NCBI GenBank assembly: GCA_026388345.1
Contig: JAPLJY010000054.1
Coordinates: 1-44,749, forward strand
Direction: 5' to 3'
Length of the DNA stretch: 44,749 nucleotides
Origin: Deltaproteobacteria bacterium
GTDB lineage: Bacteria; Desulfobacterota; Syntrophia; Syntrophales; UBA5619
Each line of letters begins with the position of its first letter. The first letter of the stretch is position 1. The translations under genes and the position numbers were made by a program. The notes beneath the pieces are model-generated. The model saw only the letters and a program-made list of their open reading frames with translations. It had not been told where the DNA came from and ran no database searches. This document shows positions 33,334-43,528 of this stretch, in pieces.

Positions 33334-35793
33334 ATGATGTTCGACAATGAAGAAAACGGGGACAGGAGTTCGGTGACGATGGACATTCCCCTTCTGCCCC
33401 TTCGGGATGTGGTAGTCTTTCCCCACATGATCGTTCCCCTGTTTGTGGGGAGGGAAAGATCGATCGCCGCGTTGGAATCCGCGATGAAGGACGAGAAAGA
33501 GATCTTCATGGTTGCGCAGAAAAGTGCCCATAAGGATGATCCGGGTGAAGATGAGATCTATCGCATCGGGACGATCGGGATCATCATCCAGCTGCTGCGC
33601 CTTCCTGATGGTACAGTCAAGGTTCTGGTTGAAGGAAAAAAACGAGGGATCATCCGCGAATACCTTCCCTGCGAGGAATATTTCCTGGTCCAGGCTGACG
33701 AACTCGAAGAGATTGGGAAATCGGAAGATGTCAGAATCGAAGCCCTGATGCGGAGCATCCGGGAGTCTTTTGAAACCTATGCCAAGATGACCAAGAAGGT
33801 TCATCTGGAGATGGTCGGGACGATCGCTTCCATCGAGGATCCCTCGAAGCTTGCCGATGTCGTCATTTCTCAGGTCAACGCCAAATTGGAAGACAAGCAG
33901 AAGATCCTCGAGATCTGCAACATTCCCGAGAGAATGGAAACGATCTATGAACTGATGCTCTCGGAGATCGAGATCCTGCATGTTGAGGAGAAGATCAAAA
34001 GACGGGTCAAGAAGCAGATGGAAAAGACCCAGAAGGACTACTACCTGAATGAACAGATGCGGGCGATCCAGAAGGAGATGGGTGAGAAAGACGATTTTCG
34101 CAACGAGATCGTAGAGCTTGAAAAACGTCTGAAGCAGAAAAAACTATCCGAAGAGGCGCATCGAAAGGTAAAACAGGAAATCAAGAAGATGCAGATGATG
34201 GCCCCGATGTCTGCCGAGGCGACGGTGGTCCGCAACTACATCGACTGGCTGCTCGACATGCCTTGGTCCGAAAAAACGGAAAACAGCCACACCCTGAAGG
34301 CGTCGGAAACCATTTTGGAAGAAGACCATTACGGTCTCAAGCAGGTCAAAGAGAGGATCATCGAATATCTGGCCGTTCAAACCCTCGTCAAGAAGAACAA
34401 GGGCCCCATCCTCTGTCTTGTAGGGCCGCCGGGTGTCGGGAAGACCTCCATCGCAAAATCCGTCGCCCGCGCAACCAATCGAAAGTTTGTCCGGCTCTCC
34501 CTCGGCGGTGTCCGGGATGAAGCGGAAATCCGCGGCCACCGGCGGACCTATATCGGGGCCATGCCCGGGAAAATCATTCAACTTCTCAAGAAGGCCGGTA
34601 CGAACAATCCCGTCTTCTGTCTGGATGAGGTGGACAAGCTGAGTTCCGATTTCCGGGGGGATCCATCTTCGGCGCTGTTGGAGGTTCTCGATCCGGAGCA
34701 GAACAATGCTTTCAACGACAATTATCTGGAAGTCGACTACGACCTCTCCGATATCATGTTCATTACCACGGCCAACGTCCTGCAGACCATCCCCGCGCCG
34801 CTTCAGGACCGGATGGAGGTCATCCGTCTTGCCGGTTACACCGAACAGGAAAAGCTCAACATCGCCAAGCGTTTCCTTGTGCGTAAGGAGATGGAGGCCA
34901 ACGGGCTGAAGGAAGACGGCGTGGTCTTTACGGACGGGGCATTGTTGACGATCATCCGTCAATACACCCGGGAGGCTGGTGTCCGAAATCTGGAGAGGGA
35001 AATCGCATCAATCTGCCGGAAGGTCGCCCGGAAGATTGTGGCCGACGGAGGGATTAAGCATATCCGGATCTCCTCCAAGTCGATTCACGGGTATCTGAGC
35101 GTGCCGAAATTCCGTCACGGGGAAACCGAAGGCCGGGATGAAATCGGACTCACGATTGGTCTCGCCTGGACCGAGGTCGGAGGAGAGCTGCTGGTCATCG
35201 AAGTCTCCATCATGCAAGGGACCGGAAAGATGACCCTGACCGGAAAGTTAGGGGACGTCATGCAAGAGTCGGCGCAGGCGGCGCTGACATACGTGCGCGC
35301 CCGGGCTGGGCAATTCGGACTGCCGGAAGGTTTCTACAAGGAGACGGATATCCATGTTCATGTACCCGAAGGGGCGATTCCCAAGGACGGACCCTCCGCC
35401 GGCATTGCGATGGCGACCTCCATTGCCTCTGCCTTCATCCGCCGGAAAGTCCGTGGCGATCTGGCCATGACGGGTGAAATCACGCTGAGGGGCAGGGTTC
35501 TGCCGATCGGAGGGCTGAAAGAAAAGCTGCTCGCGGCCCATCGGGGGAATATCCGGACCGTGATTATTCCCAAAGACAATGAAAAGGATCTGGCAGATGT
35601 TCCGGCCAATGTGTTGAAAAACTTGAAAATCATCCTTGTAGAGCATGTCGATGAAGTCCTGAAGTTTGCGCTTCTGCCGGAAGAGGAAACGAAAGTGCAG
35701 ACCGATTCGGGCGGTGAAGCGATGAAGCCAGACGAGGATCCCATTGGAGGGGAAAAGAAGCATCTCCCTCCCGTTTCAGACCATGCCGCGTGA
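33334..35793 (+). CDS. lon: ATP-dependent protease Lon
   Basis: An 819-residue LonA protease. The N-terminal substrate-binding domain begins at [20 protein letters not shown], a long coiled region follows (about 190-300), the AAA+ domain has Walker A GPPGVGKT (364-371) and CLDEVDKL, and the C-terminal peptidase has S688 (DGPSAGIAM) and K731 (GGLKEK), the Ser-Lys dyad. The ATG at 33334 has AGGA 7 bases upstream; a GTG at 33316 would add six residues. The last 30 residues are a variable polar tail. It degrades misfolded and regulatory proteins. Confidence 0.97.
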   Translation: MMFDNEENGDRSSVTMDIPLLPLRDVVVFPHMIVPLFVGRERSIAALESAMKDEKEIFMVAQKSAHKDDPGEDEIYRIGTIGIIIQLLRLPDGTVKVLVEGKKRGIIREYLPCEEYFLVQADELEEIGKSEDVRIEALMRSIRESFETYAKMTKKVHLEMVGTIASIEDPSKLADVVISQVNAKLEDKQKILEICNIPERMETIYELMLSEIEILHVEEKIKRRVKKQMEKTQKDYYLNEQMRAIQKEMGEKDDFRNEIVELEKRLKQKKLSEEAHRKVKQEIKKMQMMAPMSAEATVVRNYIDWLLDMPWSEKTENSHTLKASETILEEDHYGLKQVKERIIEYLAVQTLVKKNKGPILCLVGPPGVGKTSIAKSVARATNRKFVRLSLGGVRDEAEIRGHRRTYIGAMPGKIIQLLKKAGTNNPVFCLDEVDKLSSDFRGDPSSALLEVLDPEQNNAFNDNYLEVDYDLSDIMFITTANVLQTIPAPLQDRMEVIRLAGYTEQEKLNIAKRFLVRKEMEANGLKEDGVVFTDGALLTIIRQYTREAGVRNLEREIASICRKVARKIVADGGIKHIRISSKSIHGYLSVPKFRHGETEGRDEIGLTIGLAWTEVGGELLVIEVSIMQGTGKMTLTGKLGDVMQESAQAALTYVRARAGQFGLPEGFYKETDIHVHVPEGAIPKDGPSAGIAMATSIASAFIRRKVRGDLAMTGEITLRGRVLPIGGLKEKLLAAHRGNIRTVIIPKDNEKDLADVPANVLKNLKIILVEHVDEVLKFALLPEEETKVQTDSGGEAMKPDEDPIGGEKKHLPPVSDHAA

Positions 35794-35815
35794 ACGGCAG
35801 TGATTCAATTAATCC

Positions 35816-35844
35816 TTGACAACAGGGGGAATCGCTGTTAAGTA
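35816..35844 (+). promoter_or_regulatory. Candidate promoter of tRNA-Val and tRNA-Asp
   Basis: TTGACA (35816-35821), then at the right distance an imperfect -10 within TTAAGTA (35838-35844). The start would be about 18 bases before tRNA-Val. It begins 23 bases after the lon stop. Confidence 0.4.
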
Positions 35845-35867
35845 CCTCGCAAAAATGAAGGTGATCC

Positions 35868-35943
35868 GGGCGGGTAGCTCAGTTGGGAGAGCGCCACGCT
35901 TACACCGTGGAAGTCACAGGTTCAAGTCCTGTTCCGCCTACCA
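35868..35943 (+). tRNA. tRNA-Val (anticodon TAC)
   Basis: A 76-base cloverleaf with encoded CCA. GGGCGGG pairs with TCCGCCT (two G-U pairs at the ends); the anticodon stem CCACG/CGTGG encloses CTTACAC, giving anticodon TAC; the T-arm is ACAGG/CCTGT around TTCAAGT. Confidence 0.95.
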
Positions 35944-36032
35944 TGGAAATAGCGAAATCCTTAAAGCTGCCCCGGTCCGAATCACAGGGAGCTGCAAGAT
36001 CGGGTTTCAACAGGGAATAGAATTTCTTATTC

Positions 36033-36109
<77 letters not shown>

Positions 36110-36115
36110 ATCGCC

Positions 36116-36151
36116 AAAAGGGGGTTGACCAACCATGGTCAGCCCCCTTTT
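36116..36151 (+). terminator. Rho-independent terminator after tRNA-Asp
   Basis: AAAAGGGGG and TGACCA on the left arm pair with TGGTCA and CCCCCTTTT on the right (36136-36151), with one G-T pair and a short ACCA loop. The stem is long and ends in a T-run. Confidence 0.85.
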
Positions 36152-36216
36152 GTATTGTTACGGAAATTATGGATACCTGTCCTGGAAAGAGCACCCGGAA
36201 AGGGATGATCTGAAGT

Positions 36217-37089
36217 ATGAAGTACGAAGGGATGATTATCAGACCGCCGAGCGAGGCTGACAGCCTGCTTCTCCAGGTCACCGTGGGTTGTTCCCATAAT
36301 CGTTGTACTTTCTGTCCGACGTACAAGGGTGAACGATTCAGGATCAAGACCTTCGCGGAAATCGAAGAGGATATTCGGGAGGTGGGAAGATGCATCCCGG
36401 TAAACCGCGTATTCCTCTGCGACGGTGATGCCATGATCATTCCACAGCTGAGGCTCCTGGAGATCCTTGCCTGCATTCAAAAGCATGTTTGTGGGGTCGA
36501 ACGGGTCGGAACCTACGCCAATGCGAAGAGCATCCTGAGAAAATCACCGGAGGACCTTGCAGCATTGCACGCCCTGGGCCTCAGGATGGTCTATATGGGC
36601 GTCGAAACGGGAAACGAGGAGCTTCTCCGGACAATCGTCAAGGGCGTAAATGCTGCGCAGTTGATCGAGGCCGGAAGGCGGATCAGGGAAGCCGGCATGA
36701 CCCTCTCCGTGACGATTCTTCTGGGGATCGGGGGTATTGAGAGGGGCATCGAACATGCCTTGGACACGGCAGGAATTCTGACCGAAATCGATCCCGATTT
36801 TGTCGGCGCCCTGACGCTGATGCTGGTTCCCGGAACGCCGCTCTACGATGATTATACACATGGCCGGTTTGTCCTGCCCGACACCTTCGGTTTTCTCCGG
36901 GAGCTTGCCCTGATCGTGCGAAACGCCTCCTTCACCAACTGTTTTTTTACATCCAACCACGCCTCCAACTATCTTCCCGTACGGGCGCGCCTTCCTCTGG
37001 ATAAGGAGAAGACGGTGCGGATGATCGAACACGTTCTGGAGCAGAGAAATCCAGGAACACTCCGACCGGAATTTTTACGTGCACTTTAA
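36217..37089 (+). CDS. Radical SAM protein
   Basis: A 290-residue radical S-adenosylmethionine enzyme. The [4Fe-4S] ligands are C25, C30 and C33 in GCSHNRCTFC (CX4CX2C, a variant of CX3CX2C seen in a set of uncharacterised family members). The SAM-binding CDGDAM and MGVETGNEELL segments and a GIGG motif match the radical SAM barrel (about 20-230). A second substrate-binding or auxiliary-cluster domain is not evident. A GGAAAGGGATG stretch precedes the ATG. Reaction unknown. lnt starts a few bases downstream, which may be only proximity. Confidence 0.87.
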   Translation: MKYEGMIIRPPSEADSLLLQVTVGCSHNRCTFCPTYKGERFRIKTFAEIEEDIREVGRCIPVNRVFLCDGDAMIIPQLRLLEILACIQKHVCGVERVGTYANAKSILRKSPEDLAALHALGLRMVYMGVETGNEELLRTIVKGVNAAQLIEAGRRIREAGMTLSVTILLGIGGIERGIEHALDTAGILTEIDPDFVGALTLMLVPGTPLYDDYTHGRFVLPDTFGFLRELALIVRNASFTNCFFTSNHASNYLPVRARLPLDKEKTVRMIEHVLEQRNPGTLRPEFLRAL

Positions 37090-37102
37090 GAAATCAGAAT
37101 TC

Positions 37103-38662
37103 ATGACATTTTATACGACGCATTTGAAAGCATTTTTGAGTCCGGCGATGGCCCTGCTGTCCGGCCTTCTTCTGTTTTTCTCTTTTCCGAAGTTCGGAGA
37201 CGGAATCCTGGCGTGGGTGGCGCTGCTTCCCCTTTTCCATGCCCTGCGGGATGCGAAACCAAAAGAAGGGTTTAAAATTGGTTTTCTCACCGGTCTGATA
37301 GCACATGTGGGAATCCTCTACTGGATTTCCTATGTCGTGGTACAATACGGCTATCTTCCCGTTTACGCTGGGATTGCGGCTGTGCTTTTGCTTGCCGCAT
37401 ACCTGAGCCTCTACACGGCATTTTTTGCCATGGGGGTTGTGTTCCTGCAGGCAAGAGGAAACGCTGTTTATCTGTCGGCACCCCTGCTGTGGACCGTCCT
37501 CGAATTTGCCCGTTCTCATTTTCTGACCGGTTTCCCCTGGGAAAATCTTGCCTATTCGCAGTATCTCTTCAGTAACATCATTCAGATTGCCGATATCACC
37601 GGAACCTATGGAATCACATTCGCGATCGTTCTGTTCAACGCGGTTCTGTACAATGTTTTAACGGCACAATTCCGCAGGAGCAGATATCCGGCGGCTGAGA
37701 TCGCGACCGCGTGTGCCGTATTGGCGGTCATCTATGGTTACGGTCATTTTCGCACGGCAGATATTCAAGAATCGTTGAAGAAAGCATCCCCCATGGAGGT
37801 GGCCCTCGTTCAGGGGAATATCGATCAGAACATCAAATGGGACGCACGCTACCAGTCGGAAACGCTGGATATTTACCATTCGCTTTCCCTGCGTGCCATC
37901 CCGGCACCGGGAGGACTCATCGTCTGGCCGGAAACGGCGGCCCCGTTCTACTTTGAACGCCCCGACCCGCTACGGGAGGCGGTGGTTCATCTGGCCCGGA
38001 TATCCGGTCGACCACTTCTCTTCGGCAGTCCGAGCTATGAAGAGGAAAACGGAAGGGTTTCTTTTATGAACAGCGCATACCTGCTCCGGCCCGATGGGGT
38101 CGTTGCGGGTCGGTATGACAAGGTGCATCTGGTTCCTTACGGGGAGTATGTTCCCCTGAGGCAACTCTTCCCATTCATCGGCAAACTCGTGGCCGGGGTC
38201 GGCGACTTCCGGCCGGGGAAAGGATTCGATCCTCTCGTCAGCGATGGCCGCCGTCTCGGTGTCCTGATCTGTTATGAGGGGATCTTCCCGGAAGCTGCAA
38301 GGGATTACAAACGGAATCGGGCCGATCTTCTGGTGAACATCACGAATGATGCCTGGTTCGGAAGAACGTCGGCGCCATACCAGCATCTCTCGATGACGGT
38401 TTTCCGGGCGGTTGAAAACCGCCTCTATCTGGTCCGTGCGGCCAATACCGGGATCAGCGCCGTGATCGATCCGACGGGGATGATTCTCTCCCGGACGGGC
38501 GTCTTTGAAAGAACCGTTCTGAAGGGTGAGGTGAAATTCATTGACGAGAAGACCTTTTATGCGGCATATGGAGACCTGTTTGTTTACTTGTGCGGATTGT
38601 TGTTGATTCTGAGTGATTTCATACAAAAAAGGAGAAGGAACCATGCTGGAAGGAATTCATGA
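37103..38662 (+). CDS. lnt: Apolipoprotein N-acyltransferase
   Basis: A 519-residue inner-membrane enzyme that adds the third acyl chain to lipoproteins before outer-membrane sorting, consistent with a Gram-negative envelope. Six to seven hydrophobic segments (about 10-200) precede a nitrilase-fold domain (about 225-490) with the catalytic triad E277 (WPETAAP), K340 (YDKVHLVP) and C390 (LICYEG), close to E267/K335/C387 of E. coli, and a last membrane helix near the C-terminus. The start is uncertain: ATG at 37103 or GTG at 37079, neither with a good ribosome site. Its end overlaps prfB by 20 bases. Confidence 0.94.
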   Translation: MTFYTTHLKAFLSPAMALLSGLLLFFSFPKFGDGILAWVALLPLFHALRDAKPKEGFKIGFLTGLIAHVGILYWISYVVVQYGYLPVYAGIAAVLLLAAYLSLYTAFFAMGVVFLQARGNAVYLSAPLLWTVLEFARSHFLTGFPWENLAYSQYLFSNIIQIADITGTYGITFAIVLFNAVLYNVLTAQFRRSRYPAAEIATACAVLAVIYGYGHFRTADIQESLKKASPMEVALVQGNIDQNIKWDARYQSETLDIYHSLSLRAIPAPGGLIVWPETAAPFYFERPDPLREAVVHLARISGRPLLFGSPSYEEENGRVSFMNSAYLLRPDGVVAGRYDKVHLVPYGEYVPLRQLFPFIGKLVAGVGDFRPGKGFDPLVSDGRRLGVLICYEGIFPEAARDYKRNRADLLVNITNDAWFGRTSAPYQHLSMTVFRAVENRLYLVRAANTGISAVIDPTGMILSRTGVFERTVLKGEVKFIDEKTFYAAYGDLFVYLCGLLLILSDFIQKRRRNHAGRNS

Positions 38663-39732
38663 AACGTTGATCGATCTGGCCCGGAGAATCGAACATTTCG
38701 GGGTGTGTCTTTGACATTCCGGAAAAGGAATTGCGTATCCGAGAGCTGGAAAAGGAATCCCTGCGGGACGGTTTTTGGAGTGACCCTGAGAAGGCGAGTG
38801 GGATCCTTCGGGAAAAGAGCCGGTTGACGGATGCGGTTGAGAAGTGGAAGAAGCAGAAAAGCAGCCTTGATGATCTGCGGATTCTTTCCGAAATCGCCTC
38901 GGAGGAACGGGATGACCAGACCCAGGAGGAGATCCGATCCGAGTTGGAAACGCTCAATACCGCCGTTCGTGATGATGAGCTGAAGATGATGCTCGGTTCC
39001 GAGCAGGATCCCATGAATGCGATCCTGTCGATACATGCTGGTGCCGGGGGTACGGAGGCGCAGGACTGGGCGGAGATGCTGCTGCGGATGTACCTGCGCT
39101 GGGCGGAGAGAAAAGGCCTCGATGCCACCATTATCGATTATCTGCCGGGTGACGAAGCCGGCATAAAGAGTGTGACCTGGACGCTGCGGGGCGAATACGC
39201 ATACGGTTATGCCAAGGCGGAAATCGGAATCCACCGGTTGGTGAGAATATCCCCTTTTGATGCCGGCGCCCGCCGTCATACGTCATTCGCGTCTGTCTTT
39301 GTCTATCCCGAGGTTGACGACCGGATCGTGATTGAAATCGATGAAAAAGATCTGCGCATCGATACCTATCGATCAACCGGCGCCGGCGGCCAGCATGTGA
39401 ACAAAACGGATTCCGCGGTGAGGCTCACCCATCTTCCGACGGGAATTGTCGTCCAGTGTCAGAACGAGCGTTCGCAGCACAAGAACAAAGCAATGGCCAT
39501 GAAATACCTCCGTTCCCGTCTCTATGAGATGAAACTCCGGGAGCAGAATGAAAAGCTTGACGAGATCAACAAGACGAAAAAGGATATTGCCTGGGGGAGC
39601 CAGATCCGCTCCTATGTGCTGCACCCGTATAAAATGGTCAAGGATCATCGGACGAATGTCGAGACCGGCAATGTAAACCGGGTTCTGGATGGCGATATCG
39701 ATGATTTCATCGAGGCCTATCTTCTGCATTAA
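38643..39732 (+). CDS. prfB: Peptide chain release factor 2 (programmed +1 frameshift)
   Basis: RF2 recognises UGA and UAA stop codons. Translation starts at ATG 38643 (GGAG upstream) inside the end of lnt, reads 23 codons to an in-frame TGA at 38712-38714 and must shift +1 to read GAC ATT CCG and the remaining frame, giving 362 residues. Domain signatures are SPF (RISPFDAGARRHTSFA, the tripeptide anticodon) and GGQ at 248-250 (TGAGGQHVNKTDSAV), the peptidyl-hydrolysis motif. The length matches RF2 (365 in E. coli). When RF2 is scarce the ribosome pauses and shifts, so the protein controls its own level. Confidence 0.96.
38700..38715 (+). promoter_or_regulatory. prfB programmed frameshift site
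   Basis: SD-like GGGGTG (38700-38705), a 3-base gap (TGT), the slippery CTT (38709-38711) and TGA C (38712-38715). The CTT-TGA-C core and the 3-base spacing equal the E. coli prfB site; only the SD-like element differs (GGGGTG rather than AGGGGG). Confidence 0.92.
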
Positions 39733-39866
39733 AATTTGGGGGATGAGAGAAAATATGCTATAGCACTGCACAGCCATAAAATGGGTTGGACTGCATGCAA
39801 TGGAGATGTCCGGATAATGGCATTTTCATTATGGGCGAATTTAAATGTGACAGCAAGGAGTCGAAG

Positions 39867-41960
39867 ATGTTCCGAAATAAGATTTCGATGATCCCGATTA
39901 TCCTTACAATCATTGGTTTTTGCGGTTTGACGCTTATGTCGTGTGTGGCGTCCAGCCATGAAGCGTTGAAAAATAACCCCCCATCAATTCAGGAGGCGGC
40001 TCGTACAGAGTCTCCGTTGCTGCCCCAGCCTTTGGCCAATGAATCCGCCCTGAATAAAAAGACCAATCTTCTGGAGAAGGGTGGCGTGGAACAGCCTCCT
40101 TATCCGGTGAACGACCCTCCGATTGAGAATACTACCGATATTCCGAAAAATCAGGATGGGATGATAAAATCTCTTCTCCCGGCAGCAACTCCTCCACCGA
40201 TCCTATCGTCGGAGCTGTCTAAGAAGGGCGAGACGTTAAAAAATAACCCCGTTAAGAATCCCTTAAAATCGAATCATCGGGAAAGGCTCAGTCTGCGCGA
40301 AGAGGAGACGGAAAGGGATATCATGGAAGAAGCCCTCTTGCTTCTGGATGAGTCACACAAGTACTGGGTCAACGGCGAACTGGAAGATGCCCTCCAGATG
40401 CTGGATCAGGCCTATGCCCTCCTGCTCGACACCAACGGCAACCCGGATATTACACGGCAAAAGGATGATCTCCGACTCATGATTTCGAAGCGAATCCTGT
40501 CCATATACAATTCACTCCCTTCCGTTGCGAAGGGCAAGCGCGGGGAGATTCCGATCATCACCAATGCGGATGTCGAAAAGGAGATCCGTCTGTTTCAGAC
40601 AGCCGAACGCGATTTTTTCATCGCATCCTATCAGCGGTCGATGATCTATCGGCCCGTCATTTTGCGGGAACTCAAGAAGGCGGGTCTGCCGGAGGAGCTT
40701 TCCTGGCTGCCGCTGGTGGAAAGCGGCTACAAAATTAATGCGCTATCGACTGCAAGGGCTCTCGGTTTATGGCAGTTCATCCCCTCGACCGGTTATAAAT
40801 ACGGATTGAATCGGGATGACTGGATAGACGAACGAATGGACGTCGAAAAATCTACGCGTGCAGCCATCGATTATTTCAAGGATCTGCACGCAATGTTCGG
40901 CGACTGGCTGACGGTCCTTGCCGGATACAATTGCGGAGAGGGGCGGGTCATGCGCACCATCGCCTCTCAGCACATCAATTATCTGGATCGATTCTGGGAC
41001 CTCTATCAACGTCTTCCCTATGAAACAGCACGTTACGTCCCCCGTTTTCTGGCAACGTTGATCATTGTCCGGGATCCGCAGAAATATGGCATGGATCTCG
41101 GGTCGAGTGAATCCAAAAAAGACATTTTGTCTTATGAAGTAGCCGAGATCAACCGATGCATGCGTTTGCAAGATATTGCCCAGAAACTCGAAACATCAGA
41201 GGAGAACCTGAATATCCTGAACGCCGAGCTTAGACATCGTATGACACCGGACCGACCCTACAAACTGAAAGTACCGCCGGAGAAGGCGGAACCGATGCTC
41301 AGGATGGTCGCTGAAATTCCTCAAGTGGATAGACCGCGCGCCTCTTTCCAGGCGGTTCGCGGGGTGGTCATCAAGCACAAGGTGCGGCAGGGGGAAACCC
41401 TCGATTCCATTGCACAGAAATACAAGACCTCCGTCGGGGCGATCCGTTCCGCCAACAATTTGTCGAAGCAGCGTTTGGTGGCGGGTCAGAAGTTGAATGT
41501 ACCCCTCCGGAGCGCAAAAACGTCGGTTCGGGCCGAGAAGGAGGTCAAGCCCGGTAAGACCATCCGTCATCAGGTTCAAAAAGGAGATACACTGGCTTCC
41601 CTGTCCCGGAAGTATGACATTTCCGTTACAGAAATCCGCAAGATCAATAACCTGAAGAATGACACCTTGAAAATCGGCCAGACACTTCGGTTTGCGAAGA
41701 GAAATGAAGAAGAAATCCGGGGAAAGGAACGGAACAAGGAAGACAGTCCAGAAAAAAAGGGGATCGTCAGGACGGGGACAAAACCGCTGCCGGGAAAAGA
41801 TTCGGAATCGATGACCCCGAAGAAGTACACGATCAAAAAGGGGGATAGCCTGAACCGGATCGCCCGGGAAAATAACATGTCGCTTGAGAAGTTGCTCTCA
41901 CTGAACCGGATGGCGCAAAAGGATAATATCCATCCGGGGCAGGTGATCCTCATCCAATAG
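39867..41960 (+). CDS. mltD: MltD-like lytic transglycosylase lipoprotein with LysM domains
   Basis: A 697-residue lipoprotein. A lipobox (LMSC) at about residues 22-25 follows a hydrophobic signal. A Pro/Asn-rich disordered stretch (about 30-150) and a helical region lead to the SLT domain (about 265-390) with catalytic E285 in LVESGY and GLWQFIPSTG. Three LysM domains follow at about 502-546, 566-609 and 653-697, plus a degenerate one near 430-475. LysM anchors the enzyme to peptidoglycan while it cleaves glycan strands. AAGGAG lies 6 bases before the ATG at 39867. It is convergent with ybeY, eight bases apart. Confidence 0.93.
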   Translation: MFRNKISMIPIILTIIGFCGLTLMSCVASSHEALKNNPPSIQEAARTESPLLPQPLANESALNKKTNLLEKGGVEQPPYPVNDPPIENTTDIPKNQDGMIKSLLPAATPPPILSSELSKKGETLKNNPVKNPLKSNHRERLSLREEETERDIMEEALLLLDESHKYWVNGELEDALQMLDQAYALLLDTNGNPDITRQKDDLRLMISKRILSIYNSLPSVAKGKRGEIPIITNADVEKEIRLFQTAERDFFIASYQRSMIYRPVILRELKKAGLPEELSWLPLVESGYKINALSTARALGLWQFIPSTGYKYGLNRDDWIDERMDVEKSTRAAIDYFKDLHAMFGDWLTVLAGYNCGEGRVMRTIASQHINYLDRFWDLYQRLPYETARYVPRFLATLIIVRDPQKYGMDLGSSESKKDILSYEVAEINRCMRLQDIAQKLETSEENLNILNAELRHRMTPDRPYKLKVPPEKAEPMLRMVAEIPQVDRPRASFQAVRGVVIKHKVRQGETLDSIAQKYKTSVGAIRSANNLSKQRLVAGQKLNVPLRSAKTSVRAEKEVKPGKTIRHQVQKGDTLASLSRKYDISVTEIRKINNLKNDTLKIGQTLRFAKRNEEEIRGKERNKEDSPEKKGIVRTGTKPLPGKDSESMTPKKYTIKKGDSLNRIARENNMSLEKLLSLNRMAQKDNIHPGQVILIQ

Positions 41961-41968
41961 AGGGGATG

Positions 41969-42442
41969 TCAGTCAAGATCATAATGCCTTAACATAAAAA
42001 AGAGTTCCCGCTCGCGTTTTTTCATCTTTTCCGCTTCATCGGCGCATGTTTTTTCATGATTGTATCCTATAAGATGGAGAAGACCGTGGATGAGCAGAAA
42101 TTCCACTTCATCCATGAAATCAAGATGGCCGGTCAGGGCGTCTCGGGCTGCCGTTTCGATGGAAAGAATGATGTCCCCCAGGATCTCCGGATGAATGTGG
42201 CCGAAGGAGCCCTCCGTCATCGAAAAAGAGATCACATTGGTCGGGCAGTCCCTTTTAAGATAAGTCTTATTGATTTCCCGGATCTGGTTGTCGTCTACCA
42301 GAAGAAGACTGATTTCGCTATCTTGGCAGTTGAGTTCCTTTAGAAGTCGCTTCAGGCTTCTCCGCACCCTGCTGACGTCTATCCTTTGCCTTTTCTGACG
42401 ATTTTGAATCGAAATGGACATCAGACCTTCCATTTGCCTCAT
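41969..42442 (-). CDS. ybeY: Endoribonuclease YbeY
   Basis: A 157-residue zinc-dependent RNase for 16S rRNA 3'-end maturation and ribosome quality control. The metal-binding motif [12 protein letters not shown] provides H119, H123 and H129. TNVISFSM and GDIILS are further family signatures. The ATG overlaps the phoH stop by four bases (ATGA), so the two genes are translationally coupled, an order conserved in most bacteria. A later ATG (42421) preceded by GGAAGG is an alternative start. Confidence 0.96.
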   Translation of the reverse strand: MRQMEGLMSISIQNRQKRQRIDVSRVRRSLKRLLKELNCQDSEISLLLVDDNQIREINKTYLKRDCPTNVISFSMTEGSFGHIHPEILGDIILSIETAARDALTGHLDFMDEVEFLLIHGLLHLIGYNHEKTCADEAEKMKKRERELFFMLRHYDLD

Positions 42443-43458
42443 CGATATTTTTTCGTTTCGTCTTTCAGCCGGCCATCATTTCTTTTTTTTTGGCGATCCC
42501 GGTGGTTGTAGGCACGTATCACCTCCTGTACCAGTGGATGCCTTACCACATCTAACTCGGAGAAGTGGACGAAACGGATACCTTCCGTTTTGCGGAGGAG
42601 TTCCTCCGCTTCCACGAGACCGGATATCTTGTCCGTTGAGAGATCGATCTGCGTCACATCACCAGTGATCACGGCCTTGGATCCATATCCGAGCCTTGTC
42701 AGAAACATCTTCATCTGCTCTGTTGTCGTATTCTGGGCCTCATCGAGGATGACGAAGGAGTCGTTCAACGTCCGCCCCCTCATGAAAGCGAGAGGCGCAA
42801 CCTCGATGACTCCTTTGCGGATCAGTGCTGAGGCCCGGTCGAAATCGAGCATGTCGAAAAGGGCGTCATAGAGGGGCCGTAGATACGGATTGACCTTTTC
42901 TGCAAGATCGCCTGGAAGAAAACCAAGCTTCTCGCCTGCTTCGACTGCCGGTCTGGCCAGTGAAATGCGGGTGACCTTCTGATCCAGCAATGCGGCGACA
43001 GCCATGGCCATGGCCAGATATGTCTTCCCGGTTCCGGCGGGGCCAATACCAAAAACCATGTCCGTATTCCGGATTGCATCAATGTAGAGTTTCTGCGCGA
43101 TGCTCTTGGGGGTGATGATCCGTTTTTTCGATGAAATAAATACCGTATCCAGAAAGATCCGTTGCAGATCCGCTGCGGCATCTTCGGAGAGAATCCGATG
43201 GGCGTACTCAATATCGGAAGGAAAAAGGAGGTATCCCTTCCTGGAGATTTCATTCAATTGTGAGAGCAGATTTCGGATATGAAGGACGGAGATCCTGTCG
43301 CCGCTGATTGAAATGGTACTCCCGCGGACTCCCAGCCTGACCGTCGCGAATTTTTCGATGAGTTTGATGTTCTTATCCTGTTCCCCGCAGAGATTGCGTA
43401 GGACATCATTGTTGGTCAAATCAACCTTTTCTGTGATGACTGTCTGCTTCTTTTCCAT
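42439..43458 (-). CDS. phoH: PhoH family protein
   Basis: A 339-residue P-loop NTPase of the PhoH family (related to YbeZ), which partners YbeY in RNA metabolism. Walker A is GPAGTGKT (139-146), Walker B is [11 protein letters not shown], and an N-terminal KH-like region (about 20-90) may bind [20 protein letters not shown] is a family signature. Its stop overlaps the ybeY start. Confidence 0.95.
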   Translation of the reverse strand: MEKKQTVITEKVDLTNNDVLRNLCGEQDKNIKLIEKFATVRLGVRGSTISISGDRISVLHIRNLLSQLNEISRKGYLLFPSDIEYAHRILSEDAAADLQRIFLDTVFISSKKRIITPKSIAQKLYIDAIRNTDMVFGIGPAGTGKTYLAMAMAVAALLDQKVTRISLARPAVEAGEKLGFLPGDLAEKVNPYLRPLYDALFDMLDFDRASALIRKGVIEVAPLAFMRGRTLNDSFVILDEAQNTTTEQMKMFLTRLGYGSKAVITGDVTQIDLSTDKISGLVEAEELLRKTEGIRFVHFSELDVVRHPLVQEVIRAYNHRDRQKKRNDGRLKDETKKYR

Positions 43459-43528
43459 GAAATGGCGTTCATCCTTTGTCGATAAATTTTAGTTCCGATC
43501 CAAGGTTCTGAAAAAAGATCCGGTGCCT

